DNA of 64,000 nucleotides. Source: Mesorhizobium sp. NFR06. Its GTDB lineage: Bacteria > Pseudomonadota > Alphaproteobacteria > Rhizobiales > Rhizobiaceae. The notes beneath the pieces were generated by a model. That model saw only the letters and a list, made by a program, of their open reading frames with translations, ran no database searches and was not told where the DNA came from. Shown piece after piece: positions 33,396 to 42,033 of this stretch. Within the stretch, counting starts at the first letter, position 1; each line of letters starts with the position of its first letter. The position numbers were made by a program, and so were the translations under genes. The stretch lies in contig NZ_FOVT01000009.1 of NCBI RefSeq assembly GCF_900115245.1, forward strand, positions 1 through 64,000, read 5' to 3'.

Positions 33396-33411
33396 AGATT
33401 GTCGACAATCT
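33396..33411. promoter_or_regulatory. GntR/FCD operator palindrome
   Basis: AGATTGTCGACAATCT is a perfect 16-bp palindrome. Its core TTGTCGACAA fits the FadR/FCD consensus T-x-GT-x3-AC-x-A. It is 35 bp before the gntR start, the position expected for an autoregulatory operator. Confidence 0.75.
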
Positions 33412-33506
33412 AACAAGAGGTTTTGCGCGACGCCGGATTTTTAGACCGGCAGCCTCAAGCCGCGCCATTTCCAAGGTCGGTGTTGCGGGACTTGGCGACG
33501 CATAAC

Positions 33507-33543
33507 AAAACGGCGCCCTCGACGTGGGTGTCGGGGGCGCCGT
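33507..33543 (-). terminator. Rho-independent terminator of the RND operon
   Basis: ACGGCGCCC (33510-33518) pairs with GGGCGCCGT (33535-33543). Read on the - strand the stem is followed by TTTTGTTAT. It lies 25 bp after the efflux adaptor stop and between convergently separate units, so it ends the RND operon transcript. Confidence 0.8.
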
Positions 33544-33567
33544 CGGACCGGAAACTGATGGGGGTTA

Positions 33568-34716
33568 TCAGCTGGCCGGTTTCGGTTGCGGCAAGGGAGA
33601 AACCGGCATTCCGGGTCCGATCTTCTGCAAGTTGCCCGTGATCACCTGATCGGTCTCGGAGATGCCGGAGGTCACGGAAATCAGGTCGCCGTCGGTCGGG
33701 CCGAGCGAGACCAGCTTCTGGTCGACGGTGTTGCCTTTGCCCAGCACATAAAGATATTTGCCGAGCTGGCTGGAACCCAGCGCCACCTGCGGCACCATCA
33801 GCGTGTTCGGCTGTTCCTTCACATGCAGCCGCACCCGTACATACTGTCCAGGCAGCAGAGTGAACTTCGCATTGCCGATCGTCGCCCGCGCGGTGATCGT
33901 GCCGGTCGAATGGTCGATCGTGTTGTCGATGAAGGTGAGCTGGCCTTTCTGGCTGGGCTGGGTCTCGCCCGGCAGCAGCACGTCGACGGCGATCGGGCCG
34001 GCGGCCTTGGCCTGCTCGATCTGCACGAGGTCGGTCTCGCTCGGATTGAAGGTGACGTAGATCGGGTCGAGCTGCACCAGCGTGTTGAGCACCGTGCCTG
34101 CGACGCTGACCAGCGTGCCCACGGAGGCCTGGTTGCGGCCGATGCGCCCCGGGAACGGCGCCTTGATTTCGGCATAGCCCAGATTGAGCTCGGCCGTTCG
34201 CACCGCCGCCTGGTCGACGGCAAGCGCGGCTTGCGCCGTGCGCAGATTGCTGGTGCGCTGGTCGAAGCTGTCCTTGTCGAGATAGCCGGCCTTGGCGAGG
34301 TCGGAGCCGCGGCCGAGGTTGGATTTTGCATAGTCGAGCGTGGCGGCGTCGCGCTGCACCTGCGCCTTCGCCTGGTCGAGCGCGGCCTGATAGTCCTCGG
34401 GCGCGATCCGGTAGAGCAGGTCGCCCTGCTTGACGTCGCTGCCGTCGGCGGCCGTCTGCTCCTGCAGGTAGCCCGGCACGCGCGCCTGCAGCGTGATGCT
34501 GCGGATCGACTCCACCCGTGCCGCGTAGTCGAGATAGATCGGCAGCGTCTTTTTCACGACATTCACCACCGGCACCGGCATGACGAAGGCCGCTGGCGCG
34601 GGCGCCGCGCCCGCCGAGCCGCCGCTAAGATTGCCCATGTCGAGCAAATGCACACTGGCCACCGAGATCGCGCCGAGCGCAATGGCCGTTCCCAAAGCGA
34701 TTTTCCATTTACGCAT
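33568..34716 (-). CDS. RND efflux periplasmic adaptor (HlyD/AcrA family)
   Basis: Membrane-fusion protein, 382 aa. It has an N-terminal signal anchor (WKIALGTAIALGAISVASVHLL) without a lipobox cysteine, unlike AcrA. The lipoyl half-motif AARVESIRSITLQARVPGYL is followed by an alpha-hairpin (residues ~100-190). The beta-barrel/return strand contains LNLGYAEIKAPFPGRIGRNQ. The C-terminus is rich in Pro. It links the inner-membrane pump to an outer-membrane channel. ATG 34716 has GGAG upstream; TTG 34728 is less likely. It is 14 bp downstream of the pump gene. Confidence 0.88.
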   Translation of the reverse strand: MRKWKIALGTAIALGAISVASVHLLDMGNLSGGSAGAAPAPAAFVMPVPVVNVVKKTLPIYLDYAARVESIRSITLQARVPGYLQEQTAADGSDVKQGDLLYRIAPEDYQAALDQAKAQVQRDAATLDYAKSNLGRGSDLAKAGYLDKDSFDQRTSNLRTAQAALAVDQAAVRTAELNLGYAEIKAPFPGRIGRNQASVGTLVSVAGTVLNTLVQLDPIYVTFNPSETDLVQIEQAKAAGPIAVDVLLPGETQPSQKGQLTFIDNTIDHSTGTITARATIGNAKFTLLPGQYVRVRLHVKEQPNTLMVPQVALGSSQLGKYLYVLGKGNTVDQKLVSLGPTDGDLISVTSGISETDQVITGNLQKIGPGMPVSPLPQPKPAS

Positions 34717-34730
34717 GTTGGTCTCCAATC

Positions 34731-37700
34731 CTATTCGGCCGCCTCGGCGAGCGGCTGAAGCGCCGGCTCGGCGGTCGGTTCAATTTCTTCCTCCTGCCGA
34801 GGGGCGTCGTGATGCCCCGTGGCGGGTTCTTTCTCGCCGCGCTCGCGCAGCTGTTCGATCACCGCGTAGAAGACGGGCACGAAGACCAGCGACAGGATGG
34901 TCGCCGCCACCATGCCGCCGAAGACGGTGGTGCCGATCGACTGCCGGCTGGCGGCGCCCGCGCCGGTCGCGAACATCAGCGGCAGCACGCCGAGGATGAA
35001 GGCGAAGGCCGTCATCAGGATCGGTCGCAGCCTGAGCCGTGCGGCTTCCATTGCCGCCTCGACGATGGTCAGACCCTCCTCGCGCCGGCGTCGGGCGAAC
35101 TCGACGATCAGGATCGCGTTCTTCGCCGCCAGGCCGATCAGCATGACGAAACCGATCTGCGAGTAGACGTCGATCTGCATGCCGCGCAGCAGAAGTACCG
35201 CGAAGGCGCCGAACAGGGCGAGCGGCACGGCAAGCAGCACCATGAAGGGCATCGCCCAGCTTTCATACTGCGCCGCCAGGATCAGGAAGACGAAGACGAT
35301 CGCCAGCCCGAACACGACCGAGGCGATCGATCCGGCCTTGAGCTCCTGAAAGGTGATGCCGGTCCACTCGTAACCGAAGTCCCGCGGCAGCACGTTCGCC
35401 GCCGCCCGTTCCATCGCCGCCACCGCCTGTCCGGACGAGAAGCCGGGGGCGGCGCCGCCATTGATCAGGGCCGAGGCGTTGTTGTTGTAATGCGGCACGG
35501 TCTCGGGTCCGACGATCGGCACCAGTTTGCCCAGCGTGCTCAGCGGCACCATGCCTCCGGAAGCGTTGCGCACATAGAGCCGCGAGATGTCGGTCGCGTC
35601 GGCGCGCGCGTCCTTGTCGGCCTGGATCGTCACGCGGAAGGTGCGGCCGAACAGGTTGAAGTCGTTGACGTAGAGCGAGCCGAGATAGATCTGCAACGTG
35701 TTGAACACGTCCGGCAGGTTGAGGCCGAGCAGCTTCGCCTTGCTGCGGTCGAGGTCGTAGTTGAACTGCGGCGTCGAGGTCGAGAAGGACGAGAACAGCT
35801 GCTGCGGATTGAGCTCGGGCTGCTTGCGCGCCTCGGCGATCAGCGCCTGGGTGACCTCGTTCAGCGCAGCGCTGCCGCGGCCCGACAGGTCCTCGACCTG
35901 GAACTCGAAGCCGCCGGTGGTGCCGATGCCTGGGATCGACGGCGGATCGAAGGAGAGCGCGAACGCGTCCGGCATCTGCAACAGCTTGTTGCGCACCTCG
36001 GCGACGAGCTTCGAAGCGCTCTGCTCGGGGCCGCGTTCGTCCCATGGCTTGAGGATCGCGAACTCCACCGCCGAGTTCGATTGCGCGGCGCTGGTCAGGA
36101 AGTTGAGGCCGCTGATCGAGCCGACGATGTCGACGCCGGGCGTGTTCTGCAGGATGTCGCGCGCCCTCTGCGCCACCGCGTCCGTGCGCTCCAGCGAAGC
36201 GCCGTCCGGCAACTGGATGACGACGAAGAAATAGCCCTGGTCCTCCACGGGGAGGAAGGTCGAGGGCAGTTTCTGCCAGACGAAATAGGTGGCGACGAGG
36301 CCGGCCGCGAACAGGGCAAGCATCGCCCAGCGCAGCTTGATCAAGATGCGCACGCCATGGGCATATGCATGCGACAGCCAGTCGAAGCCGGCGTTGAACC
36401 AGCGGAACAAGATGAACTGCGTCTCGCCGCGATGGCGCAGGAACGCCGCGCTCAGCGCGGGGGAGAGCGTCAGCGAGTTGAAGGCCGAGATGCCGACCGA
36501 AATCGCCACCGTCAGCGCAAACTGGTTGTAGAGGCGTCCCGAGACGCCGGGGATGAAGGCAACCGGAATGAACACCGCCATCAGCACCGCGGTGGTGGCG
36601 ATGATCGGCCCCGTCACCTCGGCCATCGCCGCGCGTGTCGCGGCAAGCGGCTTGAGGCCGGCTTCCAATTGTCGCTCGACATTCTCGACCACCACGATCG
36701 CGTCGTCGACGACGAGGCCGATCGCCAGCACCATGCCGAGCAGGGAGAGCATGTTGAGCGAGAAGCCCAGCATGTACATGACCGCCAGCGTCGCGATCAG
36801 CGACACGGGAATGGCGATGGTCGGGATGATGGTGGTGCGCCAGCTCTGCAGGAAGATGAACACCACCGCCACGACCAGCACCAGCGCTTCGCCGAGCGTG
36901 ATCAGCACGTCATGCATCGAGGCCGACACGAAGCGCGTCGTGTCGTAGTGCATGGCGTAGTTGACGCCCTTCGGGAAGCGCTGCGACAGCTCCTGCATCT
37001 TGTCCTTGACCCGCTGCTGCAGGTCGAGCGCGTTGGAGCCGGGCATCTGGTAGACGGCGAGCACCACGGTCGGGTCCTTGCCGAAGAAAGCGGAGGACGA
37101 ATATTGCAGCGCGCCGAGCTCGATGCGCGCGACGTCGCGCAGCCGCACCAGCGAGCCGTTTGCGGAATTGGCGCGCACGACGATGTCGCCGAATTCCTTC
37201 GGGTCGCTCAGGCGACCGACGGCGTTGACCTGCATTTCGAAGGCGGTGCCGGCAGGCGCCGGCGACTGGCCGATCTTGCCGGCGGCGACCTGCACGTTCT
37301 GCTCGGCGATGGCGTTCTGCACGTCGACGGCGGTGATGCCCAGATTGGCCAGCTTGTCGGGGTCGAGCCAGACGCGCATCGAATAGCGCCGCTCGCCGAA
37401 GATCTGCACGTCGCCGACGCCGGGCAGCCGCTTCAGCGGATCGACCACCTGCAGGTAGGCGAGGTTGCTCAGCGCCACCGGATCGACCGAGCCGTCCGGC
37501 GACGTGAGGTCGACGATCAGCACGAAATTGGGGTTCTGCTTCTTGATCGTGACGCCGCCCTGGTTGACGATCGCGGGCAGCGAGGATGCCGCTTGCGAGA
37601 CGCGGTTCTGCACGTCGACCGCCGCGGTGCTCAGCGGATAACCGACATCGAAGGTGATGGTGATGGTCGAGGAGCCGTCATTCGAGCTCGTCGACGACAT

Positions 37701-37931
37701 GTAGGTCATGCCCTGCACGCCGTTGATCTGCTGCTCGAGCGGCGTCGTGACCGTGTCGGCGACGACCTGCGCGCTGGCGCCAGGGTAATGCGCGCTGACC
37801 ACGACCTGGGGCGGGGTGATGTCGGGAAACTGCGAGACCGGCAGCAGGAAATACGCGATCGCACCGGCGAGCACCATGATGATGGCGATCGCCGACGCGA
37901 AGATCGGGCGGTGGATGAAGAAGTTTACCAT
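34731..37931 (-). CDS. RND multidrug efflux pump (AcrB/MexB family)
   Basis: Inner-membrane proton-driven pump, 1066 aa, full length. It starts MVNFFIHRPIFASAIAIIM, the usual HAE1 N-terminus. The proton-relay pair is present in LAIGLVVDDAIVVVENVER (TM4), and the TM segments near both halves follow the 12-helix pattern. FPDITPPQVVVSA is typical of the porter domain. The C-terminal tail is Glu/Pro-rich. The start is chosen to match the family; the frame is open much further upstream. It overlaps a small upstream gene by 7 bp. Substrates are likely drugs or plant compounds. Confidence 0.92.
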   Translation of the reverse strand: MVNFFIHRPIFASAIAIIMVLAGAIAYFLLPVSQFPDITPPQVVVSAHYPGASAQVVADTVTTPLEQQINGVQGMTYMSSTSSNDGSSTITITFDVGYPLSTAAVDVQNRVSQAASSLPAIVNQGGVTIKKQNPNFVLIVDLTSPDGSVDPVALSNLAYLQVVDPLKRLPGVGDVQIFGERRYSMRVWLDPDKLANLGITAVDVQNAIAEQNVQVAAGKIGQSPAPAGTAFEMQVNAVGRLSDPKEFGDIVVRANSANGSLVRLRDVARIELGALQYSSSAFFGKDPTVVLAVYQMPGSNALDLQQRVKDKMQELSQRFPKGVNYAMHYDTTRFVSASMHDVLITLGEALVLVVAVVFIFLQSWRTTIIPTIAIPVSLIATLAVMYMLGFSLNMLSLLGMVLAIGLVVDDAIVVVENVERQLEAGLKPLAATRAAMAEVTGPIIATTAVLMAVFIPVAFIPGVSGRLYNQFALTVAISVGISAFNSLTLSPALSAAFLRHRGETQFILFRWFNAGFDWLSHAYAHGVRILIKLRWAMLALFAAGLVATYFVWQKLPSTFLPVEDQGYFFVVIQLPDGASLERTDAVAQRARDILQNTPGVDIVGSISGLNFLTSAAQSNSAVEFAILKPWDERGPEQSASKLVAEVRNKLLQMPDAFALSFDPPSIPGIGTTGGFEFQVEDLSGRGSAALNEVTQALIAEARKQPELNPQQLFSSFSTSTPQFNYDLDRSKAKLLGLNLPDVFNTLQIYLGSLYVNDFNLFGRTFRVTIQADKDARADATDISRLYVRNASGGMVPLSTLGKLVPIVGPETVPHYNNNASALINGGAAPGFSSGQAVAAMERAAANVLPRDFGYEWTGITFQELKAGSIASVVFGLAIVFVFLILAAQYESWAMPFMVLLAVPLALFGAFAVLLLRGMQIDVYSQIGFVMLIGLAAKNAILIVEFARRRREEGLTIVEAAMEAARLRLRPILMTAFAFILGVLPLMFATGAGAASRQSIGTTVFGGMVAATILSLVFVPVFYAVIEQLRERGEKEPATGHHDAPRQEEEIEPTAEPALQPLAEAAE

Positions 37932-38161
37932 GATGCGGATGCCTCTCCGAACGGCCTTGCGAAGTGGCGCATGCGCCGGGCCCGGCCGGAGCCGGAATCC
38001 TCCAGGAAGGATGGCGGGACGTCGCCCGCCGCCCGTTCCGCCGCGCGTGAGCGCAGCATCCGTTCGAAGGCTTTGGGGTCGATCCCGTCCGCCTTCATCA
38101 CCAGCCGGATCATCGGATCCCGGATGGCTTCGTCGATCGTCAGGTCCTTGCGCTTTTGCAT
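37925..38161 (-). CDS. Small protein of unknown function ahead of the RND pump
   Basis: 78 aa from ATG 38161, basic and soluble: MQKRKDLTIDEAIRDPMIRLVMKADGI, then DPKAFERMLRSRAAERAAGD, ending REASASW. No TM segment and no named family. TAGGAGCGGC lies upstream on the + strand, so the ribosome-binding site on the - strand is GCAAGGAGC. It overlaps the pump start by 7 bp, so translation is coupled, and it is first after the TetR-controlled promoter. It might be a regulatory or assembly protein for the pump. Confidence 0.6.
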   Translation of the reverse strand: MQKRKDLTIDEAIRDPMIRLVMKADGIDPKAFERMLRSRAAERAAGDVPPSFLEDSGSGRARRMRHFARPFGEASASW

Positions 38162-38314
38162 AGGAGCGGCTCCTTGCTGCGGCTCGCATCGATTGATCAC
38201 GGGCCGCTTTTTTTCGATTTCACCGGCCGAAGCCGCATGACAGGCAGGTTTTCTGTCCTATCTCACTCTGGCAGGGCTATCGGTGGGGCCTTGTCGTTTG
38301 ACGGAGAGTGATAT

Positions 38315-38361
38315 AGGTGTTACCAGTAAGTAACATCTAGAAGTTACAGACCGGTAACACC
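38315..38361. promoter_or_regulatory. Tandem TetR operators in the RND-tetR divergent promoter
   Basis: Two identical-architecture palindromes, GTTAC-N6-GTAAC, stand at 38319-38334 and 38343-38358, 24 bp apart, and the outermost arms also form GGTGTTACC/GGTAACACC. They lie between the small gene/RND operon and tetR. TetR-family repressors bind such dyads, so both promoters are probably repressed together. Confidence 0.8.
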
Positions 38362-38409
38362 CTAGTCAAGAGGTGGCCCGGGTTTTTTTGGAAACGACGA
38401 AAGGAGAGC

Positions 38410-38994
38410 ATGATGACTGACGGCGTCGCGGAGCGTTCCCGCCCCCGGGACCGGATCTTGGAGACGGCGCAGGACATGTTCCACAAGCACGGCATCAAGG
38501 GTGTGGGCGTCGACGCCATCACCGAAGCTGCCGGCACGAACAAGATGACGCTTTACCGTCATTTCGAGTCCAAGGACGAGCTGATCATCGAATGCCTGCG
38601 CGCCACGGCGGCGAAGGCTTCAAGGATATGGGACGAGTTCGAGGCCGAGCATCCCGGCGACAAGCTCGCGCAGCTGCATGCCTGGGTTCGCAAGGCTTCG
38701 CAGCTGCTGAGCGCCGACAGTCGCGGCTGCGATATGGCCAATGCCGCCGTCGAGCTCAGTGAGAGCGATCACCCGGCAAGGCGCGTCATCAAGGAATTGA
38801 AGGAAGCCCAGCGCGAGAAGCTGGTTGCGCTTTGCCGCGACGCCGGCATCGGTCAGGCGGAACTTCTCGCCGACACGCTGTCGCTGCTGCTCGAAGGCGC
38901 ACGCGTCTCGATGCAGAGCGTCGGCGCCGAAGGTCCGAGCGCGCAATTCGTGCGCATGGCCGAGAGCCTGATCGCCTCGTTCCGAGCGCGCTGA
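38410..38994 (+). CDS. TetR/AcrR-family repressor of the RND operon
   Basis: 194 aa. The TetR HTH at residues ~12-60 is clear (RILETAQDMFHKHGIKGVGV, then DAITEAAGTNKMTLYRHFES). The C-terminal ligand domain (residues 75-190) includes CDMANAAVELSESDHPARRV, the usual YcdC/AcrR-type dimerisation segment. AAGGAGAGC is the ribosome-binding site. It is divergent from the efflux operon with two operators in between, and its stop overlaps the methyltransferase ATG by 1 bp. Confidence 0.88.
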   Translation: MMTDGVAERSRPRDRILETAQDMFHKHGIKGVGVDAITEAAGTNKMTLYRHFESKDELIIECLRATAAKASRIWDEFEAEHPGDKLAQLHAWVRKASQLLSADSRGCDMANAAVELSESDHPARRVIKELKEAQREKLVALCRDAGIGQAELLADTLSLLLEGARVSMQSVGAEGPSAQFVRMAESLIASFRAR

Positions 38995-39812
38995 TGTCTC
39001 AAAATCAGGCGCCTGGCTATGCGATGGGTCAGGCAAGTTTTCCGGAGATGTACGAACGCTGGCTCGTGGGTCCTCTGTTTCGGCCTTGGGCGGAAGTGAC
39101 GTTCGAAGAGGTAAAGCCGTCTCCAGGCCATCGTGTCTTGGACATCGCCTGCGGCACGGGAATAGTCGCGCGCGTTGCCAGGGAACGGCTCGGGGCCGAC
39201 GGGTATGTTGTCGGAATTGACATCAACCCAGATATGCTTGCCGTCGCGCGCACAGTGGCGCCGGACATCGACTGGCGCGTGGGCACTGCGAGTGCGCTGC
39301 CGCTCCGCGGCGGAGAGCAGTTCGACGTGATCGTCTGCCAGCAGGGGCTGCAGTTCTTTCCCGACAAGCCCGCTGCGACGGCAGAGATGCGGCGCGCGCT
39401 GGCGCAGGGCGGCCGGTTGGCAGTTACCACTTGGCGCTCCGACGAGGAGATCCGCTTCTTTCGAGAACTGCGCCGCGTCGCCGAGCGACACCTCGGCCCA
39501 GTCGCGGACCTGCGCCACAGCTTTGCGAATGCGGCGCCGCTTGAGGCGCTGCTCCGGGACGCCGGCTTCCACGACGTTCGATCAAGGACAATATCGCGCA
39601 CCATGCGTTTTCAGGACGGCGCGTCCCTCCTGCGATTGAATACGATAGCGCTGGTCGGCATGAGTGCTGCCGGCAAGGCAATGGCCGCTCAGGAACGCGA
39701 GCGCGTTGTGGAGGATATCGTGAGCGAGAGCGCGCCCGTGCTGCAGTCCCACTCCGATGTATCGGGAGTTACTTTCGAACTCAGCACCAATCTGGCGACA
39801 GCTAAAGGCTAG
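38994..39812 (+). CDS. Class I SAM-dependent methyltransferase
   Basis: 272 aa. SAM-binding motif I is RVLDIACGTGIVARVARERLG (residues ~45-65), followed by VVGIDINPDMLAVAR and the post-I segment GTASALPLRGGEQFDVIVCQQGLQFF. UbiE/COQ5-like methyltransferases share these. The substrate is unknown. It shares a 1-bp stop/start overlap with tetR, so both are made from the same mRNA; a role in modifying a pump substrate is possible. C-terminal ~90 residues are a variable helical lid. Confidence 0.85.
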   Translation: MSQNQAPGYAMGQASFPEMYERWLVGPLFRPWAEVTFEEVKPSPGHRVLDIACGTGIVARVARERLGADGYVVGIDINPDMLAVARTVAPDIDWRVGTASALPLRGGEQFDVIVCQQGLQFFPDKPAATAEMRRALAQGGRLAVTTWRSDEEIRFFRELRRVAERHLGPVADLRHSFANAAPLEALLRDAGFHDVRSRTISRTMRFQDGASLLRLNTIALVGMSAAGKAMAAQERERVVEDIVSESAPVLQSHSDVSGVTFELSTNLATAKG

Positions 39813-39888
39813 GCGCGTGCCTTGGCCAGCATCAGAGGGACGCTTACTGCATGGGGCTGGCATCGCCTCCGCATAACTTCTATGCAGG

Positions 39889-40010
39889 CAAAGAAAAAGC
39901 CCGCTGCCGGGAGGAGGTGGCAGCGGGCTTGATTTCGAATACGGCACGGGAGGAGGTGTACCGTACTCATCGTCGGCATCACATCTGGGAGGAGGAGACG
40001 GCCGACACCC
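39889..40010 (-). ncRNA. Alpha-r14 (NfeR1)-like sRNA with three anti-Shine-Dalgarno loops
   Basis: On the - strand three hairpins each expose CCTCCTCCC, at 39987-39995, 39948-39956 and 39909-39917. Stem 1 is GTCGGC/GCCGAC (40001-40006 with 39972-39977). Stem 2 is TACGGTAC/GTGCCGTA around ACCTCCTCCC. Stem 3 is AAGCCCGCTGCC/GGCAGCGGGCTT (39897-39930) followed by TTTTTCTTT, a rho-independent terminator. The alpha-r14 family of rhizobia, including NfeR1, is known for three loops with this 9-nt motif, which pair to ribosome-binding sites. The 5' end is not certain; a CTATGC -10-like box lies at 40054-40059. Confidence 0.8.
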
Positions 40011-40130
40011 AGAGAAATACGGGTTGCCTAACGATTCGGCAATTGCGAAACGTGCATAGCTGCTGTGCAGAATTGCGGGATCAATCGTCAGACAAATCGG
40101 GCAGAAGCGCTCTGTCCGGGCGGCGTGGGC

Positions 40131-41153
40131 TCACCGCACCGGCACGTTTTCCTTGAAGATCAGACGTGGCTCGATGAACTTCTTCGTCAGATAGGGCGCC
40201 GACGAGGCGATCGAGCCGAGCAGGCGGATCACCGACTGTTCGGCGATCAGCCGTGCGTTCTGGTCGATGACCACGTCGGCGAGATCGTCGACGAGATAGC
40301 GGCGCGTTTCCTTGGTCAGGTCATGACAGATGAAGACCGGCTTCTTGCGCGGCCTGACCTCGAGCAGAGCCTTGGCCACGCCGGAGCGTCCCGCGCCGAC
40401 GCAGTATATGCCGAGCAGCTCCGGTTCGTTGTGCAGCGCCTTTATCGTTGCGCGGTAGCTGGCGTCCGGGTCGTCATTGCTCTCGGCGGCACTCGAGACG
40501 GTGAGGTTGGGAAACTCTTCGTTCAGCACCGAGCGAAAGCCCATTTCGCGCTCCTCGTGGCCGCGATAGGAGCGCGAACCGACCACCATCGCCAGATGCC
40601 CGGTGCGGCCGCCGAGGAAGCGGCCCATCAGCAGCGCCGCCGTGCGACCCGCTACCCGGTTGTCGATACCGACATAGGCCGAACGGGGCGCCGCCGGCAC
40701 GTCCGAGATCAGCGTCACCAGCCTGATCCCGGCATCGACCAGCTCGCGCAGGATGTTGCGCGTGCGCGGGTGGTCGACGGCGATGACGCCGACGCCGTTC
40801 GCCTTGAGCGACAGGTTCTCCACCGCGCTCTGCAGCGCACCTGGCGAAATGCCGGCAAGATTGTGGATGCGGCAGGAAGCGACCAGGGGCAGGCGCTGGG
40901 CATAGTCCTCGATGTGATTGGCGAGATCGGCCATGAAGGGGTTGGAGCCGATGGGCAGGAAGAATTCGAGATGCGCCGGCTTCGATGGCAGCACGACCTG
41001 GTCGAGCGTCGGCAGGTAGCCGAGCTGCTTGGCGGCCTCCATCACGCGCTGACGGTTGGCCGCACTTGCGCCCGGGCGGTTGTTGAGGACCCGGTCGACG
41101 GTCGCGGTCGACAGGCCGCAGTTTCTGGCGATGTCGGCTACGGTGGCTTTCAT
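40131..41153 (-). CDS. LacI-family transcriptional regulator
   Basis: 340 aa. The N-terminal LacI HTH (MKATVADIARNCGLSTATVD, RVLNNRPGASAANRQRVMEA) is clear, followed by a periplasmic-binding-protein-like effector domain with IYCVGAGRSGVAKALLEVRP near the C-terminus. The start is the ATG at 41153; MTGPMKATV at 41165 is possible. It is in line with the ABC sugar importer genes upstream (86 bp gap), which it probably regulates. The effector is likely a pentose or a sugar-acid derivative. Confidence 0.87.
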   Translation of the reverse strand: MKATVADIARNCGLSTATVDRVLNNRPGASAANRQRVMEAAKQLGYLPTLDQVVLPSKPAHLEFFLPIGSNPFMADLANHIEDYAQRLPLVASCRIHNLAGISPGALQSAVENLSLKANGVGVIAVDHPRTRNILRELVDAGIRLVTLISDVPAAPRSAYVGIDNRVAGRTAALLMGRFLGGRTGHLAMVVGSRSYRGHEEREMGFRSVLNEEFPNLTVSSAAESNDDPDASYRATIKALHNEPELLGIYCVGAGRSGVAKALLEVRPRKKPVFICHDLTKETRRYLVDDLADVVIDQNARLIAEQSVIRLLGSIASSAPYLTKKFIEPRLIFKENVPVR

Positions 41154-41238
41154 GGGTCCAGTCATAGGCGTTGATGCAATCCCGTGCTAGCGAAAGGCGC
41201 GACTGCGCTCGGCCGCCGCCGCAATCCGCGGTCAGCAA

Positions 41239-42030
41239 TCAGCCATGCTGCCGCCCGGCGGCAATCGCCTCACGGATCTCCTTGTCCGACATGCCGGTGA
41301 TGACGCGCTCGACCTCGGCGACCGTGGTCTTTTTCGGGTCGATGTCGTCGGCCACCACCTTGCCGCGCCGCATCACCACGATGCGATCGACGACCTGGAA
41401 GACGTGGTGGATGTTGTGCGCGATGAAGATGCAGGAATGGCCGGAATCACGGGCGCTGCGCACGAAGCTTAAGACGCCCTGCGTCTCGGCGACGCCGAGA
41501 TTGTTGGTCGGCTCGTCGAGGATGATCAGATCGCTGTCGAAATGCATGGCGCGCGCGATCGCCACGGCTTGCCGCTCGCCGCCCGACAGCGAGCCGATCG
41601 GCGTCGTCGGCGGGATGTTCTTGGTGATGCCGACTTGGCGCAGCAGGTCGCGCGCCACCGCGTTCATCGCCTCCTGGTCCATGCGGTTGAGGAAACGCGG
41701 CGACTTGATCGGCTCGCGCCCGAGGAACAGGTTGCGCGCGATCGACAGCTGCGTCACCAGGGCCGAGTCCTGGTAGATGGTCTCGATGCCTTGCGCGATC
41801 GCGTCGCTGGTGTTGCGCAGCGCGACCTTCTTGCCGCGGATGTAGATGTCGCCGCTGGTCAGCGGCACGGCGCCCGACAGCACCTTGATCAATGTCGACT
41901 TGCCGGCGCCGTTGTCGCCGAGCAGGCCGACGATCTCCCTTTCGTTGACGTGGAAATTAGCGTCCACCAGCGCCTGCACGCGCCCATAGGACTTGCGGAT
42001 ATTTTCCATGCGGATCAGCGGTTCGGCCAT
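41239..42030 (-). CDS. Sugar ABC transporter ATP-binding protein, single domain
   Basis: 263 aa with one nucleotide-binding domain: Walker A GDNGAGKST, Q-loop around IYQDSALV, signature LSGGERQAVAIARAM, Walker B LIILDEPTNNLG, and the switch His in FIAHNIHH. Sugar importers of this class (RbsA, XylG) usually carry a double-domain ATPase; FrcA-type proteins are single, as here. It lies 3 bp after the permease stop. The substrate is set by the binding protein at 43124. Confidence 0.9.
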   Translation of the reverse strand: MAEPLIRMENIRKSYGRVQALVDANFHVNEREIVGLLGDNGAGKSTLIKVLSGAVPLTSGDIYIRGKKVALRNTSDAIAQGIETIYQDSALVTQLSIARNLFLGREPIKSPRFLNRMDQEAMNAVARDLLRQVGITKNIPPTTPIGSLSGGERQAVAIARAMHFDSDLIILDEPTNNLGVAETQGVLSFVRSARDSGHSCIFIAHNIHHVFQVVDRIVVMRRGKVVADDIDPKKTTVAEVERVITGMSDKEIREAIAAGRQHG

Positions 42031-42033
42031 GGT

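Noticed and set aside
37932..38189. N-terminal extension of the RND pump
   Set aside because: The pump family begins at MVNFFIHRPIF; the extension overlaps the small gene in another frame.
34809..38240. 1143-codon + strand open frame
   Set aside because: It is antisense to the RND pump for its whole length, lacks any recognisable domain, and reads as Arg/His/Asp-rich shadow sequence of a high-G+C gene.
39889..40010. CRISPR-like array from three GGGAGGAGG repeats at ~39-bp period
   Set aside because: Repeats are only 9 bp, lie in hairpin loops and end in a terminator; this is an sRNA, not an array.
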